64,000 nucleotides of DNA from Selaginella tamariscina (GCA_003024785.1 PUQB01000973.1:1-64000); one strand, 5' to 3'; shown: positions 1-12,970, counted from the first letter of the stretch. Notes: generated by a model from the sequence alone, not told the origin. Translations and numbers: made by a program.

Positions 1-89
1 ATTGAGCCCCTGCCAGAATTAGAACAGGCTAGGCTGGTGCGAGTAGTGGACATGGAAAGAAAAACGGTTAGCAGTGGACCCAAGGATCA

Positions 90-705
90 GGCACGGAGAG
101 TGGGCAGATACTGTATTGGTCAAAGAGGATCTCACCTTTGACCCGAAGGCATGGAGATGGAATGCCAGTGATCAAAGGGAGACTTTTTCAGTTATGAGCC
201 GCGTATGGGCCGGAAATTGTTCTTGGGACGAGACCGGGATCTAAGCTTGCAAACCATCTGCATGCAGCAGGGCTGCCACGTGGACTAAGCAGAGACTTGA
301 TGCTACAACATAGCTTGGCAGTACGCGGCAATGTAAAGGGGTTGCCGTTCCAGGGTGTGAAGCGTGTGGCACGTTGGAGACAGAACGCCATTGCTTTTGG
401 GAGTGTGTATGTGCAAGGGAGGTGTGGGCGCATGTAATGCGGCTGGTAAAACAGCTAAGCAGAGCGGACATGGGAAGTGGCGTGTCTGGGGGAACACGCA
501 GTTCATACATCTAAATCAGTAGGAGTGTGGATCGTGAAGGTGATGAGTGGCGAGTTACAATCCAGGATTAACAATGAATGCTGTGGAGGAGCCGCCCAGG
601 TATATCAGCAAAGCAGTGGTATTTTATTCGGGGCTGTGCACTGTGTACAGTTTGGCGATCGAGGAATGCAGGGGTATTCAAAGGGCGGCGATGGTCAACT
701 CAGCG
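90..705 (+). pseudogene. LINE non-LTR retrotransposon 3' remnant (zf-RVT region)
   Basis: Conceptual translation on the plus strand gives the end of a LINE ORF2, the zinc-binding region after the reverse transcriptase. Around 150-210 there is a W-x-W followed by FSV. At 341-433 the frame reads GCEACGTLETERHCFWEC, the C-x2-C / ET-x-H / C pattern of zf-RVT. At 620-690 comes the usual tail, CTVWRSRNAGVF. The pieces lie in different frames (a slip falls between about 335 and 341) and stops intervene, so the copy is dead. The reverse-transcriptase core would lie upstream of the window and is not seen. Confidence 0.72.
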
Positions 706-1530
706 AGCAGTCACTTTCTTCTGGACTACGTTGACATCGGCGGTTTCATCACACCACGAAATAGCCCGCGAGAGAGGGACTTAAACGAGCGGGATCTGAT
801 GTAGCGTCTGTGGATACCGTGCCTGGGAGTGAAGCGACAGAACCAGGTCCGGTGGAGATGGAACCCCCGCGATGGCTGCTAGTGGCGTAGTCAGGTGAGC
901 TGTAGTTAGTCCTAGAACCACTCGGCTAGGCAGAGAGGTTGACAGTTAGAAACGCTTGTCTAAGTTAAGGGTCAGACAGGATTATAGAGGCTGTGATCCT
1001 TTGCGACCTGGATGGCTGGGGCTCTGAGAACACGGACGAGCTCAATGGACAGGGAGGTAACTCCCTTTCAACTCTCCTGCTTCCCAGGGAAGCATTAAGG
1101 AGAGCGGTTAAGTTCATTAGACGCTTATCTCACGTTAAGTGCATGGATGGGTCCAAGTGAACGGGAAGGCAACTTCATTTCAACTCTCCTGCTCCCCATG
1201 GGAGCCTAAAGGGAGAGCGGTTAAGGTTACTCGGCGCTAGTCCCGGTGTTAAGGAGAAACTCTGGCTGTCCAAGCAGGATTGTATGGCAGAGTCTTTGGA
1301 TCCTCCTTAAGGATGATTTCCCCTGCGCGAACCTGTCTGAGAAGAGAAGACTAGCTCGAGACTGGAATGCGGGGGCTTAGAACAAAGCTACAGAGCTCCT
1401 TAGTGGCTGTAATGGGATGGATGATAGCAGACAATGACGTGGCCAGTGAGGTGGAGGATGACGTGGAGAGTGATGAGGCAGGCGGCTAGGAAGAGTGTGG
1501 TTGTACATGTCCCATGAATAAACACATAAA
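706..1530. other. Non-coding stretch with an imperfect direct repeat
   Basis: No convincing gene. It is less AT-rich than what follows and may be the 3' part or flank of the LINE remnant. A ~60-bp block occurs twice, at 1052-1112 and 1163-1225 (core ttcaactctcctgct, ending gagagcggttaag), with an offset of about 111 bp. A weaker third similarity starts near 1228. Confidence 0.6.
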
Positions 1531-1535
1531 CTTCC

Positions 1536-1611
1536 TACATTCTAGCTCAGCAGGCAGGTAGAGCGCGTGGCTTTTAACCATGTGGTCATGGGTTCAAATT
1601 CCATGGATGAC
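1536..1611 (+). tRNA. tRNA-Lys(UUU)-like sequence, possibly a pseudogene
   Basis: It folds as a cloverleaf. D stem gctc/gagc with box A (tagctcagcagg), anticodon stem cgtgg/ccatg with loop cttttaa (anticodon TTT, lysine), T stem atggg/tccat with box B (ggttcaaattcc). The acceptor stem pairs only in its inner five positions, and the outer two pairs are mismatched. It is therefore either a decayed tRNA gene or the tRNA-derived head of a SINE. No intron is seen. Confidence 0.6.
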
Positions 1612-3369
1612 ATATGTAATATATCTAATATATACAAAGCGGATCTCAAACATGCAAGCATTACTGACTTGTTTTGGGGACAGCTGTACAAGTTTGTTGA
1701 ATTTGTTGGATGATCTTTGAAATATGCCACATCAAAAAAATAGTTTGTCAAATATCTTTGACATTTTCTATATACGTGGCCCTAGTCTATAGAATGTAAA
1801 ACAAAATAATTAGGATAAACACACTCACATACACAAACAAGTTCATTGCATTAGCACTAAGAGTCGTATAAATGAACCATCAAAGTTGGACCTACATTAG
1901 TCATTTTCTAGGCTTTAATAAATTATCTCAAAGTGTCTAGATACACACAGATTTTTATAGGTCGCTATGTCACGTGCAAGAATCAATTCTAGACGTAAGT
2001 ATCCGTACATACGTGTGTGCGTGTACACGCACATGTGTAAGAACATATTAAGTGGGTTTAGGGTTTAGGGTTTAGGGTTTATTATTAACATGTTTGAAAT
2101 ATGTTATTATGCTTCATGATTAAATTCGCATGATACTTTTGTATGTAAAATATAAATTTTATATAATAATTTCAACATTCGTTTTAACAACGTGAATATT
2201 TTAAACTTTGCTTCTTCGAAAAAATATATATTTATAATTTAATGATATTTAAGAAATAGAGACAATATTTAATAAATTAATACATTTACATTACAGAATT
2301 AAATGTTAAAGGATTAAGTTTAAATATCTAAATAATTTAATAATGGCTAAATGTTATTTTTAAAATGTAAAAACTATTTTCTTAGTATCTTATATTGTCT
2401 AAAGATTAATTAAAAATTACTCAATTTATAGTATACGCTTAAAATCTAAATTTATATCAAGATTACACAAATTCTTAATTATATATTTTTAAACTGTGAA
2501 ACTATTGCTATATATGATCAATTAAACTATTACTTTTATTTTGTAAAATCAAACCAGTATTTAAATTAATACTTAAAACTCAAATTTTAGATATATTAAA
2601 TATTAAAATTAAATGTTTTAAACACTTAAGCATTAAAGGTATTAAAAAATAAATAATCTTATAAAAATTATTATATATTATGCACACTTATGAGTTTTTA
2701 CATAATAATTTTAATGCACTTTTGTTAATCACGTCATACAATTGATATAATATCATGTTGTGAGTTTGACTTTTTGTTATTTATAAATTAAAACATTTGG
2801 CTTGCTATTTATTATTTTTATTGAGTTTAAGTACACATAATTTACGTTTCATATAGTACAGATTCTCATATATAAATATTAATATTTAGATATTATTTAT
2901 TTATTAATATTTTAAACACAAATAAAATATTCCAAGTTAGTGGGAAAGGTGTGGATCTATCCACAACAGATTGACTCCTTCAACTTTCACATTATTAAAA
3001 AATAAATAAAACTCTGCAATTTATATATATATATATATATTATATATATAATGCAGCAAAGTGCTCAATTATTAACTTTTTCTTGAGATCATATGGATAT
3101 CTTTCTCTTCATTTTAATAGATACGTGCGCACGTTTGACAACGTGCGTGCGTGCGTGCGTGTGTGTGAATAAATATTACCTCGTGCTATTGGATATATTT
3201 GTGATTTAGTAATTAACTTTAGAACACTACCAAATAAACATATATAATGTATTAATAAATTATTATATCATAATGGTACCCATGTCTTTGCATTACGTAA
3301 AATTGTATATTCAAATAGCTACAAATATAATAAAATATATTAGTATGATAATATTACTAATATATAAAC
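1612..3369. other. AT-rich intergenic spacer
   Basis: No coding similarity on either strand. The stretch is dominated by A/T, with a telomere-like tract (listed separately), a TA microsatellite near 3020-3055 and a gtgcgtgc tract near 3140-3170. Confidence 0.6.
2054..2081 (+). repeat. Interstitial telomere-like tract (GGGTTTA)n
   Basis: Four consecutive gggttta units, the plant-type telomere repeat, lie inside AT-rich spacer. A shorter tract (two units) is at 4173-4188. The size fits an interstitial telomeric repeat and not a chromosome end. Confidence 0.85.
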
Positions 3370-3582
3370 AAAATGGGAATGTCTATAGTCCATTTTCTTA
3401 ATAATTAGCAATTTTAATTATTTAATTAGTATTTTTAATTATAAAGAAATAATTTTTAAAATAATATATGTTTAAAGAAAGAATATTCTTTTAAATGTAT
3501 ATTTAAAATATTAATAATTAATATATAAATATTAATTAAAGATATTTTTTTAATTCTCATTTTTATGTATCATTCCCATTTT
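3370..3582. mobile_element. AT-rich MITE-like element with terminal inverted repeats
   Basis: The left end reads aaaatgggaatg and the right end reads cattcccatttt, a perfect 12-bp inverted repeat enclosing about 190 bp of AT-rich sequence without coding potential. Related ends recur in inverted orientation near 53429-53440 (catgcccatttt) and at 63611-63622 (aaaatgggcatg), so it looks like a small dispersed family. No clear target-site duplication could be fixed by eye. Confidence 0.55.
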
Positions 3583-5706
3583 AGTTACAACGTTCGTATA
3601 TGTGTGTATTAAAATTTGACCTCTTTCAGGGGATAGGCATGTCCCTACTCTAAAGATGGGTCACACACACGCACGCACGCACGAAGCTGGACAACAGTAA
3701 GTTTTATCCTCACCATATTGTCATTTATATGCTGACTTAGAGTACTTGTCCATACATATAATATATATATATATATATATAATATATATATATACATATA
3801 TATATATTATAACGCATTATTCACACGACACACAAGCTTATATGTTGTGTGTGTGTGTGTGTGAAGACATGCATCAGAATCAAACAAAAACAGCAAGCAC
3901 TATAAGGTAATATAAAAACTCTCTCTAAACAACAAGTTGGCATATTACTTGATGGACATGCATTGTACTCTTGTGCTTGTAGATGAACACACACACACAC
4001 ATATAAAACTTCTCATGGGCCACCTAAATATTGTTGAAAGTAGTCAAGCCAGTCCTTGCACAGGTACATATATTTGTATATCAATGTTTCCCACACAGGA
4101 CACAAACATATATATGTTTCCAAACCCAGGTATATGACATAGAAAGCGATATTAAGGTTAAATATTAACTTCAGGGTTTAGGGTTTAACATTACATGAGT
4201 TAATCATAGATTTGCATGAAAAATCCCTTTTATTATATATTTATTTATTTAATTAAAACTTATATACTTAGATTTAGTTTACTAATTACAAACTAAGAGA
4301 CAAGCTAGATATTTGCATATTAAGATAGCGCATAATCTGAAACAAAAGTTAAGGATTTGTATTTTGTTAATTTGTATGCATACGTTGTGGACACAAAAGA
4401 ACTGCCAACTTGAATCGGTCAAGCCGGATCAAACGCTGTCTACACATATGTATGCGTGTGTATTTAATTTATTAATGTAATTATAGATAAATATTCAATA
4501 AACATAACTCCTTAAGTATAATGTAAGAAACTTAGTTGTTCCGTAAGCTATACACAATACTATGTTTATATATATATGGATACACGATAATCCATTTAAC
4601 GTCATGTCTTAAAAATCTTATATGATATATAAATCAAACATTGTTATACATTATACACGTATACGTATATGTAGCAACATACGTAGAAACATCTAGATAT
4701 TAAAAAAAAATCTCCGTATAGATTTTCTTTTTGCCAGGTGGGGTATTCTATTGAAGCTTACTTTCTGGTCTATAAAATTAAAGCTATTATCTATTGACCA
4801 ATGGCAAACTGACATAGATTTTGTGCTAGGGTTTAAGTTACTTTAAAGGTAAAGGTAAATAAAGGTAATGGTTAGGTTAGGTTAGGTTGGCAACACGAAG
4901 AATCATTTTTCTCTTTTAAATTTGCTTGGGGTGCACTAGTCGGCACCGCCATATCAAGATTGTGTCTTCCCTCACAAGCCTGTCCATAGTTAAAGCATTT
5001 AATTAATTAAAACATAATCATTTTTAATTTAAATTAATCAAAAGTAAACTTTATCTTTTACAACAGTAAAATATTTTGAAAACGCTGACGACTGTCTACC
5101 TCCGGTGAAACACGGATTTTACCGCTGCTTTATGCCGGTCACCGACCGGATACCTTTTGCCTTTTGCCAGCTGTATTTCCCTTATTCGCCACATAGGATG
5201 TCATTTGCCGTCGGATCAGATCATGCGGTCGTGGCGGGAAACCTGTACCGTTCGATTTCGAAAGGGACGGCTGAATTTTTAGAACCGTCGCAACATTTAT
5301 GTACAACGAAAGACCGGTCCATCGGATGCGAGATCTGGCGGCCTGCTGATCTCCACGTGTCACACAGGTCTGACCGTACAACTTAACGGCGAGCGTTTCA
5401 CACATGAAGGTTAGCAGGGTATCCTGTTATGTTATGCGCCCAAATGTCCGCTTTCAAAGCGACTGAGGAAGAGACGAGGCGCAACATAGTTCTTCCAAGT
5501 GAGCAGGGAAGGCTTCATTGTTATATCCGTATGCAGTTGTAGACATGCCTTGATTCAATCTATTAAGTCGCTGGATCTGTGCTTAACTCTCACTCACTAA
5601 TCTCTCAATCGATCACTGCCCACATCTTTCCTGCGTATTTCTACTCTTGGGTCCTCCCCTGACTCGAAGAACAAGCTCTCTGTCTCTGTCCCTCTCTCTC
5701 TCCAAA
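3583..5706. other. AT-rich spacer and upstream region of the ACR gene
   Basis: No gene recognised. It contains AT microsatellites (about 3760-3810), GT/CA tracts, telomere-like units at 4173-4188, and a ggtaaaggtaaa...ggttaggttaggtt tract at about 4847-4890. From about 5080 the sequence becomes less AT-rich. An open frame at 5105-5386 resembles nothing known to me and is not called. A CT-rich leader immediately precedes the ACR start. Confidence 0.55.
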
Positions 5707-7392
5707 ATGGTAGCTGTTCCTGCCACTCGAGGATGGGCATATTTCGATCCAGAGTATGAATCTCTTAGCGCAAGTCTGAATCGCCCAGGTATGTATAGAA
5801 TGTTTTCATCGACTGATGTTTCATGGGAGATTTTGACTTGAACAGAGTGGTAATTGACAATGCAACATTCCTGATGCAACCGTTATCAAGGTGTGCGCGT
5901 GCGTGTGTATGTGTGTGTATCATTAATTTGTTTTATGCAGCTGGATAGCATTAATCGACATGGGATCTTGTTAGATGTTGTGGAGGTATTAACAGACCTC
6001 GAACTCTTCATTACCAAAGCATATGTTTCTTCCGATGGAGGTTTCATGGATGGTATGTATAATACACATACACATACACATACACATGTGTATTGAATAT
6101 ACATATGTATATTTATGTTCTTTTTCGTTTTAGTATTTCATGTGACTGATGAGAAAGGAGACAAAGTCACAGATGAAACACTTCTGAAGTTCATAGAACA
6201 GGTAAACCCCATTGTTTTTATACACTTTATGATACTCACTTTTGGTAGTTAACTGTCGTTATTTTTCACGTGGCCGTGTGTGTTTGTAGACACACACACA
6301 CACACTTGGATATCCATGGCTGTATATAAATTGTATTTTATTTCTTAAGTTGTGCTGTAACAATGCATATATACATATAATACACTCGTGCGTGTGTGTC
6401 TCTCTCTCTCTCTCTTTTATATATATATATATATATAGCTGAATGGGGGTAGTTAACAGTCGTTGGAGGAAAAAGCCGAGCTGCCACAATCAAGAAGGCT
6501 TTCCACCAAGCGTTCAAAGGTGTCCAAGACCACATGCATCTCACTGGGAGCGGTCGGATCCGAACACACGGCCATAGAGTTCACCGGTCAAGACCGTCCG
6601 GGACTTTTGTCCGAGGTGACGTCAGCTCTGGCCAGTCTCAATTGCAATATCGCATCAGCTCAACTCTGGACACACAACTTGCGTGTTGCGTGTTTAATAT
6701 TCGTTCGAAGTTCCATCACTGGAGGTACGTGTGTGTACATACATGCATATGCATTTGCGTAAATGTTCTGAGTTACTTGTACAATGCAACAACTTTTGGT
6801 AGTGCAGGCCCAATTGAAGATTCGGAAAAGCTGTCGGCTATTAGGAGCAGCTTTGCCAAATATTGGCCGACAACGGCGGAACAGGTGGCGGAAAGACCGA
6901 TTTTCCCAAGGTTTGACGCACACGGAAAGGAGGTTGCATCAGATTATGTCTGCTGACGACGAACACACTTGCAACACTTCTGAATCACTTAGCGAGTATG
7001 TGTTTGTATATATACATATATAAGTACATAACTAATATATATATATAGGGAGAAGAACACCGTAGTTACGGTGAGAAACTGTGTAGAGAGGGGATATTCT
7101 GTAGTGAATATTCGGTGCAGGAACCGGTCAAAGCTACTGTTTGACACGGTCTGCACGTTGACCGATATGGACTATATGATCTTTCATGCTACTGTGCTTT
7201 CGGAGGGATGTTCTGCATATCAGGTATACATATAGTGTTGTATATGAATTCATCAATAATTATATTATATTTTTTGCGTGTTTTAGGAGTTTTACATACG
7301 TCATACTGATGGATGTACATTGGAGACGGAAGCTGAAAGACAAAGAGTTATAAAACGACTGGTTGCCGCCATCGAAAGGAGATTCTCTCAGG

Positions 7393-7434
<42 letters not shown>

Positions 7435-7946
7435 AACACGCACACACACATACAGACATGTACATATTAATTTCTGACTAGTTTGTAACACAGGGCGTGA
7501 GGCTTGAATTATGCACGCATGATAGAGTAGGGCTCCTCTCAGACGGACAAGAGTGTTCCACAGACACGGACTTTCTGTTACACGTGCATACGTCTCAACC
7601 ACACGATGTGGGAGGGTGTCCAACACATTCTACGTCACAGATTCATCCGGAGGCACCCGTGTTAGCAAACAAACAGTGGAGAAAATACGTGAAGAAATCG
7701 GCCAGGCTACCACGCTCCAGGTGAAAGATGTGCCTAATTTACCAAAGTTTGAAGGAAACACCTCAAAATTTTCCTTAGCTTCCTTCTTCAGGTACGTGTG
7801 TGTGTGTGTGTGAGAGTGTGATGCACATTATAACGATGTGTATGTTATTCAGGGCCCATTCAGAGAGATTATTATATAGCTTGGGATTCATGAGAGACTG
7901 TCCTTCAGAAAACTTGTTGCCAAGGGCTGCTGCTACGGCTTTGTAA
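5707..7946 (+). CDS. ACT-domain repeat (ACR) protein, 10 exons
   Basis: Plant ACR proteins carry several ACT domains, which in other proteins bind small regulatory ligands such as amino acids; their exact role is only partly known. Likely exons: 5707-5788, 5846-5890, 5941-6052, 6134-6201, 6460-6724, 6808-6995, 7049-7223, 7287-7391, 7494-7791, 7853-7946. Diagnostic segments are GILLDVVEVLTDLELFITKA (ACT1), EFTGQDRPGLLSEVTSAL (ACT2), FDTVCTLTDMDYMIFHAT (ACT3) and LCTHDRVGLLSD (ACT4). The end, AHSERLLYSLGF, fits the family. Odd points: the reading frame slips near 5785, 5868, about 6870 and about 7545, and the tryptophan usual in SSDGGW is absent at about 6040. The exon order and domains are intact, so assembly indels are as likely as a pseudogene. 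Several introns start with GT, CT or AC microsatellites. Confidence 0.88.
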
Positions 7947-8179
7947 ATACGTTGTTCATATCTGTTTGTACATATCGATATACACACACTCAGGAGGTAC
8001 TCTTTATATGTTTTCTTACGGGAATTCTTTTTAACATGTACATACAACATAGTCACTGAAGGAATTAAGTATTAAGTAGATATGTGCGTGTGTCATTATT
8101 TAAGTTAAACAGAGGATTATGTTTTAGTTTATTTTTAATTTTGAACTTACAAAACTGTTCACTGAAGAGGAATATCATA

Positions 8180-9489
8180 TTAACCAACTCGGAATGAATC
8201 CTGTATGTTCCGGAGTGCTGCAGCATGCTTCCTCCACTGAAGACCTGCTTAAAGATAAGTTTTAGAAAGAATGATACACACAGTGTGTGCGTGTGCGTGT
8301 ATGTATATATGTCACCTGTGGCATTGAGGGTCATGAGATAGAGCCTGTTTCCAGCAGCTGTTGCAGTGATGAGTATGTGAGGTTCCACTTCGTACTGATA
8401 GTAAGTCCTTCCGTCATACTCCTTAACCTCCATATCCTTCACTTCGCCTTCCACGTTCTTGCCGGTCACTTCCGGACCGAACGCATATATGACTTTGTCA
8501 GGTGGCCCAATTTGCTGTATCGTTGCATTGTCAACTATTGCTGCACACCAACTATATATATCAACTAATTGATTATTTTCATATATATATATATATATAT
8601 TTGCTTACTGTCCGAGAATCTCTTTACTGGAGCCACAACTACAGAAATGTTCCCCTCCGGGCTAGAGAATCTAAGATCGATCTCTGTACCACCTAAATCT
8701 GCTATGGAAACTGGCACCTGCACTTGTTAAAACAGTAAGAATGAAGAATTTATATAATAATAATAAAAAAAGTAATAATAATTTTTTTTATTGTTTACTA
8801 TGGACAAAGTTGCCTACTAAATTTAATGTTATATAATGTAACATCCACAAGAAAGAGTTTATATCATATCATGTTTTATTAGATGGACCATCAGACTTAT
8901 TCTAAATATAATGTCCACCAAATAAATAAACATTACCATTCAAATCTACTATAAGATGACACATCAAATTTATTATAAGAAAGAATTCATATAATGTAAT
9001 GTTCATGGACTTACTATAATTTACACTGAAAGAATTTGAACTTATTATAAGAAAGAAAAGTATATGTATTTACATATATAGATGTATATACAGTAAGATT
9101 ATACCTCATTCCAATCTTGTGGAACTTTGAAAGAGTAGGGAATTATTGGACTCCATCCAACTCCATGTCCTCCAGATTTCTCTTGGGGTCTGTGGTACGT
9201 TCTCACTCCTGTACACACGTACACGTATGAAAACCCATGTGTTTGTTGTTTTCTCTAATAAATAACACCTACCATTCTGGTCGGGAGGAGATAGACCGGG
9301 CACACGGCCGGCCAGCGTACTCTCTGGCACCGCAACCGCTCTCTGTTGTTCTTGGTGAAACAGTAGACCAAATCCAATACCAGTACCACCCAAGCCTACC
9401 AGTCTACGACGGGTAGTGTTCGATGAATGTCTTATTTCTTGACATGCTCTTGCGCCATAGCTCGGTCTATAGCTCACAGCAAATGCCAT
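8180..9489 (-). CDS. PsbP-domain protein of the thylakoid lumen, 5 exons
   Basis: Exons on the minus strand: 9273-9489, 9105-9208, 8609-8717, 8316-8540, 8180-8244; all junctions keep frame. The N-terminus looks like a bipartite transit peptide: a basic, Ser/Thr-rich start, then RRRLVGLGGTGIGFGLLF, an arginine cluster before a hydrophobic run as in lumenal TAT cargo. The mature part has VPVSIADLGGTEIDLRFSSP, a glycine-rich KVIYAFGPE segment, YYQYEVEPH, LITATAAGNRLYLM and the end QWRKHAAALRNIQDSFRVG. These match plant PsbP-domain (PPD) proteins, close to the PPD4 type as I recall it. Such proteins are lumenal factors around photosystems; the exact job here is inferred only. No frame slips are seen, unlike most neighbours. 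Confidence 0.9.
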
Positions 9490-9669
9490 TTTCACTAACA
9501 AGATCGTAAATATCCTTCTTATACACACGCTACACACAACACGTGTCTGGCTGTTATAACACTAATTGATATGTATTAGCAAGAATGATTAACTCTAATA
9601 AGGGGCATCCCCTACAAAATCCCAGCACACTTGTCACTTTTGTACACATAGCTGGTGTATGTTCAAGAA

Positions 9670-9941
9670 TCACCACACATCTCTGAGATATCTTCCTTCG
9701 TTCTGGAACTGCTTCACAAACGCCTCCGCTGGTACCTTCCCCTGCATTGCTCGTTAGCCTCACACACACACACACACGCACGCGCACGCACACACCTCTT
9801 GCTCCACGATTGTATGGAGTGCACGGTGTACATCGCGAGACATGGCTTTTGCATCGCCGCAGATGTACAAATATGCTCCATTAGAGAGGAGCTTCCAAAC
9901 CTCTGCTGCCTGTGTATTTTTTCACAATCGTTAAGTGAGAT

Positions 9942-9986
<45 letters not shown>

Positions 9987-10555
9987 CAAGGGAAGCTTAC
10001 CTTCTCTAACATTTTGTTCTGGACATATTCCTTGTTGGGACCTTCACGAGAAGGCTATGTGTAAGTCTGTTAATACTTGCTTCTCCACGTACTCGTTTAG
10101 TTCGTCTTGGTATATAAAGTCCTGTGCCAAAAAAAAACTCGTATTATATGCATGTGTATGTGCGTGCGTGAGTGTGTGTATGTGTGTGTGTGAGTAAAGT
10201 CTTACCTGCGTACGGTTGCGGCAACCAAAGAACAGAACGGCTGGCCCAAGTCTCTCTCCTGAAGACTGTAGAGCAGCTCTTTCCTGAACAGTTTTTGAGT
10301 GAGATACATGTACGCGTGCGTGCGTGCGTGCGTGTGTGTGTGTGTGTTATAGAGAGAGATGTACCTGGAGAAACCCTCTGAAAGGTGCCAAACCAGTACC
10401 CGGACCAACCATTATTATCGGTGTAGATGGGTCAACAGGAAGCTTGAATGTAGATTGACGAACGAAAATAGGAGCCCAGCTGCACTCATCTCCAACCTCT
10501 TCAGCTGGTCGTGCACTCTGCATTTTCAACAGTCTCTTAGTACGTGCGTGCGTGC

Positions 10556-10596
<41 letters not shown>

Positions 10597-10628
10597 CAGT
10601 GAACATACTACCTTGAGGAGACACCTAC

Positions 10629-10665
<37 letters not shown>

Positions 10666-10705
10666 CAGTGAAAATACTACCTTGAGGAAACACCTACATG
10701 TCTGC

Positions 10706-10737
<32 letters not shown>

Positions 10738-10790
10738 CAGAGAGAGAGAGCAGTGAAAATACTACCTTGAGGAAACACCTACATGTCTGC

Positions 10791-10837
<47 letters not shown>

Positions 10838-11612
10838 CTAACCTTGATCCATGTAGAGGAGACACCTCTGAAGATGCGGCCAGTGGGACTGGGTCCATGC
10901 ACAAGAGCGCAAGTAACATGAATTCTATTGGGAGCGAACCTGCATTATATAGATATTCAGTTTATATTCTCTTATAAAACTCTATATAACTACGTACTTT
11001 GCAGAGGAAGAGATTGAATAATATCTTGGTAACAAGCGTGGAGATACCGATGCAAAGAACACTCCCAATGGGATGTTCACAGAAGGGAAATCAGCCAGCA
11101 CTTCCAACAGAGCTCTTTGAGAGTTTGCAATGTATTGTGAATACTCATCCTGATTAATAATATAATTAGTTTAATCTTGTTTATAAACTCTTAAGTTTAT
11201 TACCTTTCCTTGAAGGGAAGCCAGATACCTCAGCCTGTCTCCTTCATCTGGATCAGATGCATATGCAGCAAGCACTCCCAACACAGCCTGTACCACAGAA
11301 CGTTAAACACACACACACGCATACACACGCACGCACACACACCTTGCGTGGAGGGCTTTGTAAGTCTGCATAGCGTGCCAATGCAGTTCGTAAGGTGCAA
11401 GGAGTAGGGAAAGGCGGGAGAAGATTGCCAGGTAAGGGTGCACCTTCTTCGGACTCTGTGTACAAAGAGAAGACAGTGTCCAGTGAATGATTCAAAAGCT
11501 TTGCAGCTTCCTCTACGATCTCTTCACAGTTCTCTGCATATACTCCCACATGGTCTCCGGTCTCGTAACTGTTAACAAAACCACACACAAGTTCAATCAT
11601 GCGTGCGTGTGC

Positions 11613-11645
<33 letters not shown>

Positions 11646-12129
11646 TGTGTACCTGATGCCGGTTCCGGTGATGTCGAACTCTAAATGAGAGCATGAACGG
11701 TCTGATAGAGGTGTATGCAGCTCCTTGCGTACAGACACGATTGCCCTGTAATGTACGAAGATGAATACCAACCTATATAAAAAGAATGAGAATGCTTACC
11801 GGCAAGGATGGCTTGCATCGACGAGTGCACCATTTTGCTGTGAAAAGATACCTTCGACGACATCGACTGGCTTCTCATGTACAACAAGGCGGTATTCTCC
11901 GACTGCAGCTGTGTAAGGAGTGGACGGTAATACCACGTCGTCTTCACTGCGGAGGAGACCGTCGAGCTCCGGCCAGAGTTGCTCACGCCTGAGAAGACAG
12001 CCGGTTAGCTAGACGTTAGTTGTGATACGTTACCCAAACCTACCATGCAGTGAAATCGTCCTCAATGCACTGATCATCGTCCCCGACTCCACAAGAAACA
12101 AGCCGCTTGCCACCTGCATTTCAACATGC

Positions 12130-12160
<31 letters not shown>

Positions 12161-12970
12161 GAGAGAGAGAGAGAGAGAGAGAGCTGACCTTGCTTTTCGA
12201 GTGCTTCATCAACGTCTTTCCCAACCTTGTTGAAATGTTCGTATTGTCGGTTTCCAAGGCCAAACACAGCGTAAGTCATGCCGGACAGCCATGAGCCTCT
12301 TTCATCTTCGCTCTGTAAATACTTATATATAAGTTTCTTAAAGGCTTAAGAGAATGATGGTTACCGACCTCTGTCATGAACTTGTAGAACCTCGCTGCGT
12401 TATCAGTCGGTTCTCCATCACCATACGTTGCAAGGAAGAAGATAGAGAGTTTCTCCTTCTTCAGCTTAAGCTGGTAGCCATCGTCGTCCTCTGCATAGTT
12501 GTCCTGTCGAATGTAACTCGGTTAACAAGAGAAGAATTATTAAGACAAAGAAAAGACTTACCAGATCGACTGTCTTGAACAACACCTTGTCGTAGCGAGT
12601 CTTGGCTTCCTCAGCAAAAGCCTAGAGTGATCTCGGTGAGAAACAAATGGATATATGGCGATTCAATTACCTTTGCAAACCCTTCTGCTGTACCGGTTTG
12701 TGTACCAAAGAAGACTGTTACTTTACTGTTGAACCCCTGTAGATCTTCTTCTTCCTCGATGTCCACGACCGGCTTATTCACCACTTTGATCTGTTCCTGT
12801 TCCGTCTTTTTACCGAATTCCGATCTCCTCCAGAGGAAGAGAGCTGCCGGAATGAGCAGCACTGCAGCTAATAGAAGAAGAACCAAGGGATGAACATTTG
12901 CCGACGACACTCCTTTGACACCCAGAAGCGCCAGTACCAAATCCATGCTGGATGATTCCATCTGTCCCAT
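9670..12970 (-). CDS. CPR: NADPH-cytochrome P450 reductase, 16 exons
   Basis: Transfers electrons from NADPH through FAD and FMN to microsomal P450s at the ER. Exons on the minus strand: 12671-12970, 12562-12621, 12369-12503, 12189-12312, 12044-12113, 11800-11988, 11653-11745, 11343-11568, 11204-11287, 10998-11149, 10843-10939, 10365-10517, 10206-10283, 10001-10121, 9796-9909, 9670-9741. The N-terminal anchor is [23 protein letters not shown] site: [41 protein letters not shown] site: [13 protein letters not shown] and [16 protein letters not shown] site: [37 protein letters not shown]. The end GRYLRDVW carries the conserved C-terminal Trp. One apparent base loss near 10050 breaks the frame in exon 14. 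The chosen start MGQMES sits just before the anchor, but the frame stays open upstream to an ATG at 13139-13141. The stop lies about 180 bp from the start of the PsbP-domain gene, and both genes run the same way. Confidence 0.95.
10545..10840. repeat. Intronic minisatellite in the P450 reductase gene
   Basis: Three to four tandem units of about 75-95 bp, each made of (GT)n, then (GA)n, then cagtgaaaatactaccttga, then ggaaacacctac. The unique part resembles the first bases of the neighbouring exon at 10843 (accttgatcc...aggagacacct), so the array may have grown by duplication of the exon-intron boundary with its adjoining microsatellite. Confidence 0.8.

Noticed and set aside
2054..2081. Chromosome-end telomere
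   Set aside because: Only four units, with spacer and genes on both sides; an interstitial tract.
5105..5386. Open frame of 93 codons upstream of ACR
   Set aside because: An equally long frame runs on the opposite strand, no family similarity or splice context was found, and the composition fits a promoter/leader region.
6463..6544. Minus-strand frame across the ACR exon
   Set aside because: It is a shadow of the ACT2 exon; only the plus strand gives the conserved domain.
9655..10197. Long plus-strand frame of 180 codons
   Set aside because: It runs antisense through CPR exons and microsatellites (poly Ile-Tyr and His-Thr runs). The minus-strand reductase explains the sequence.
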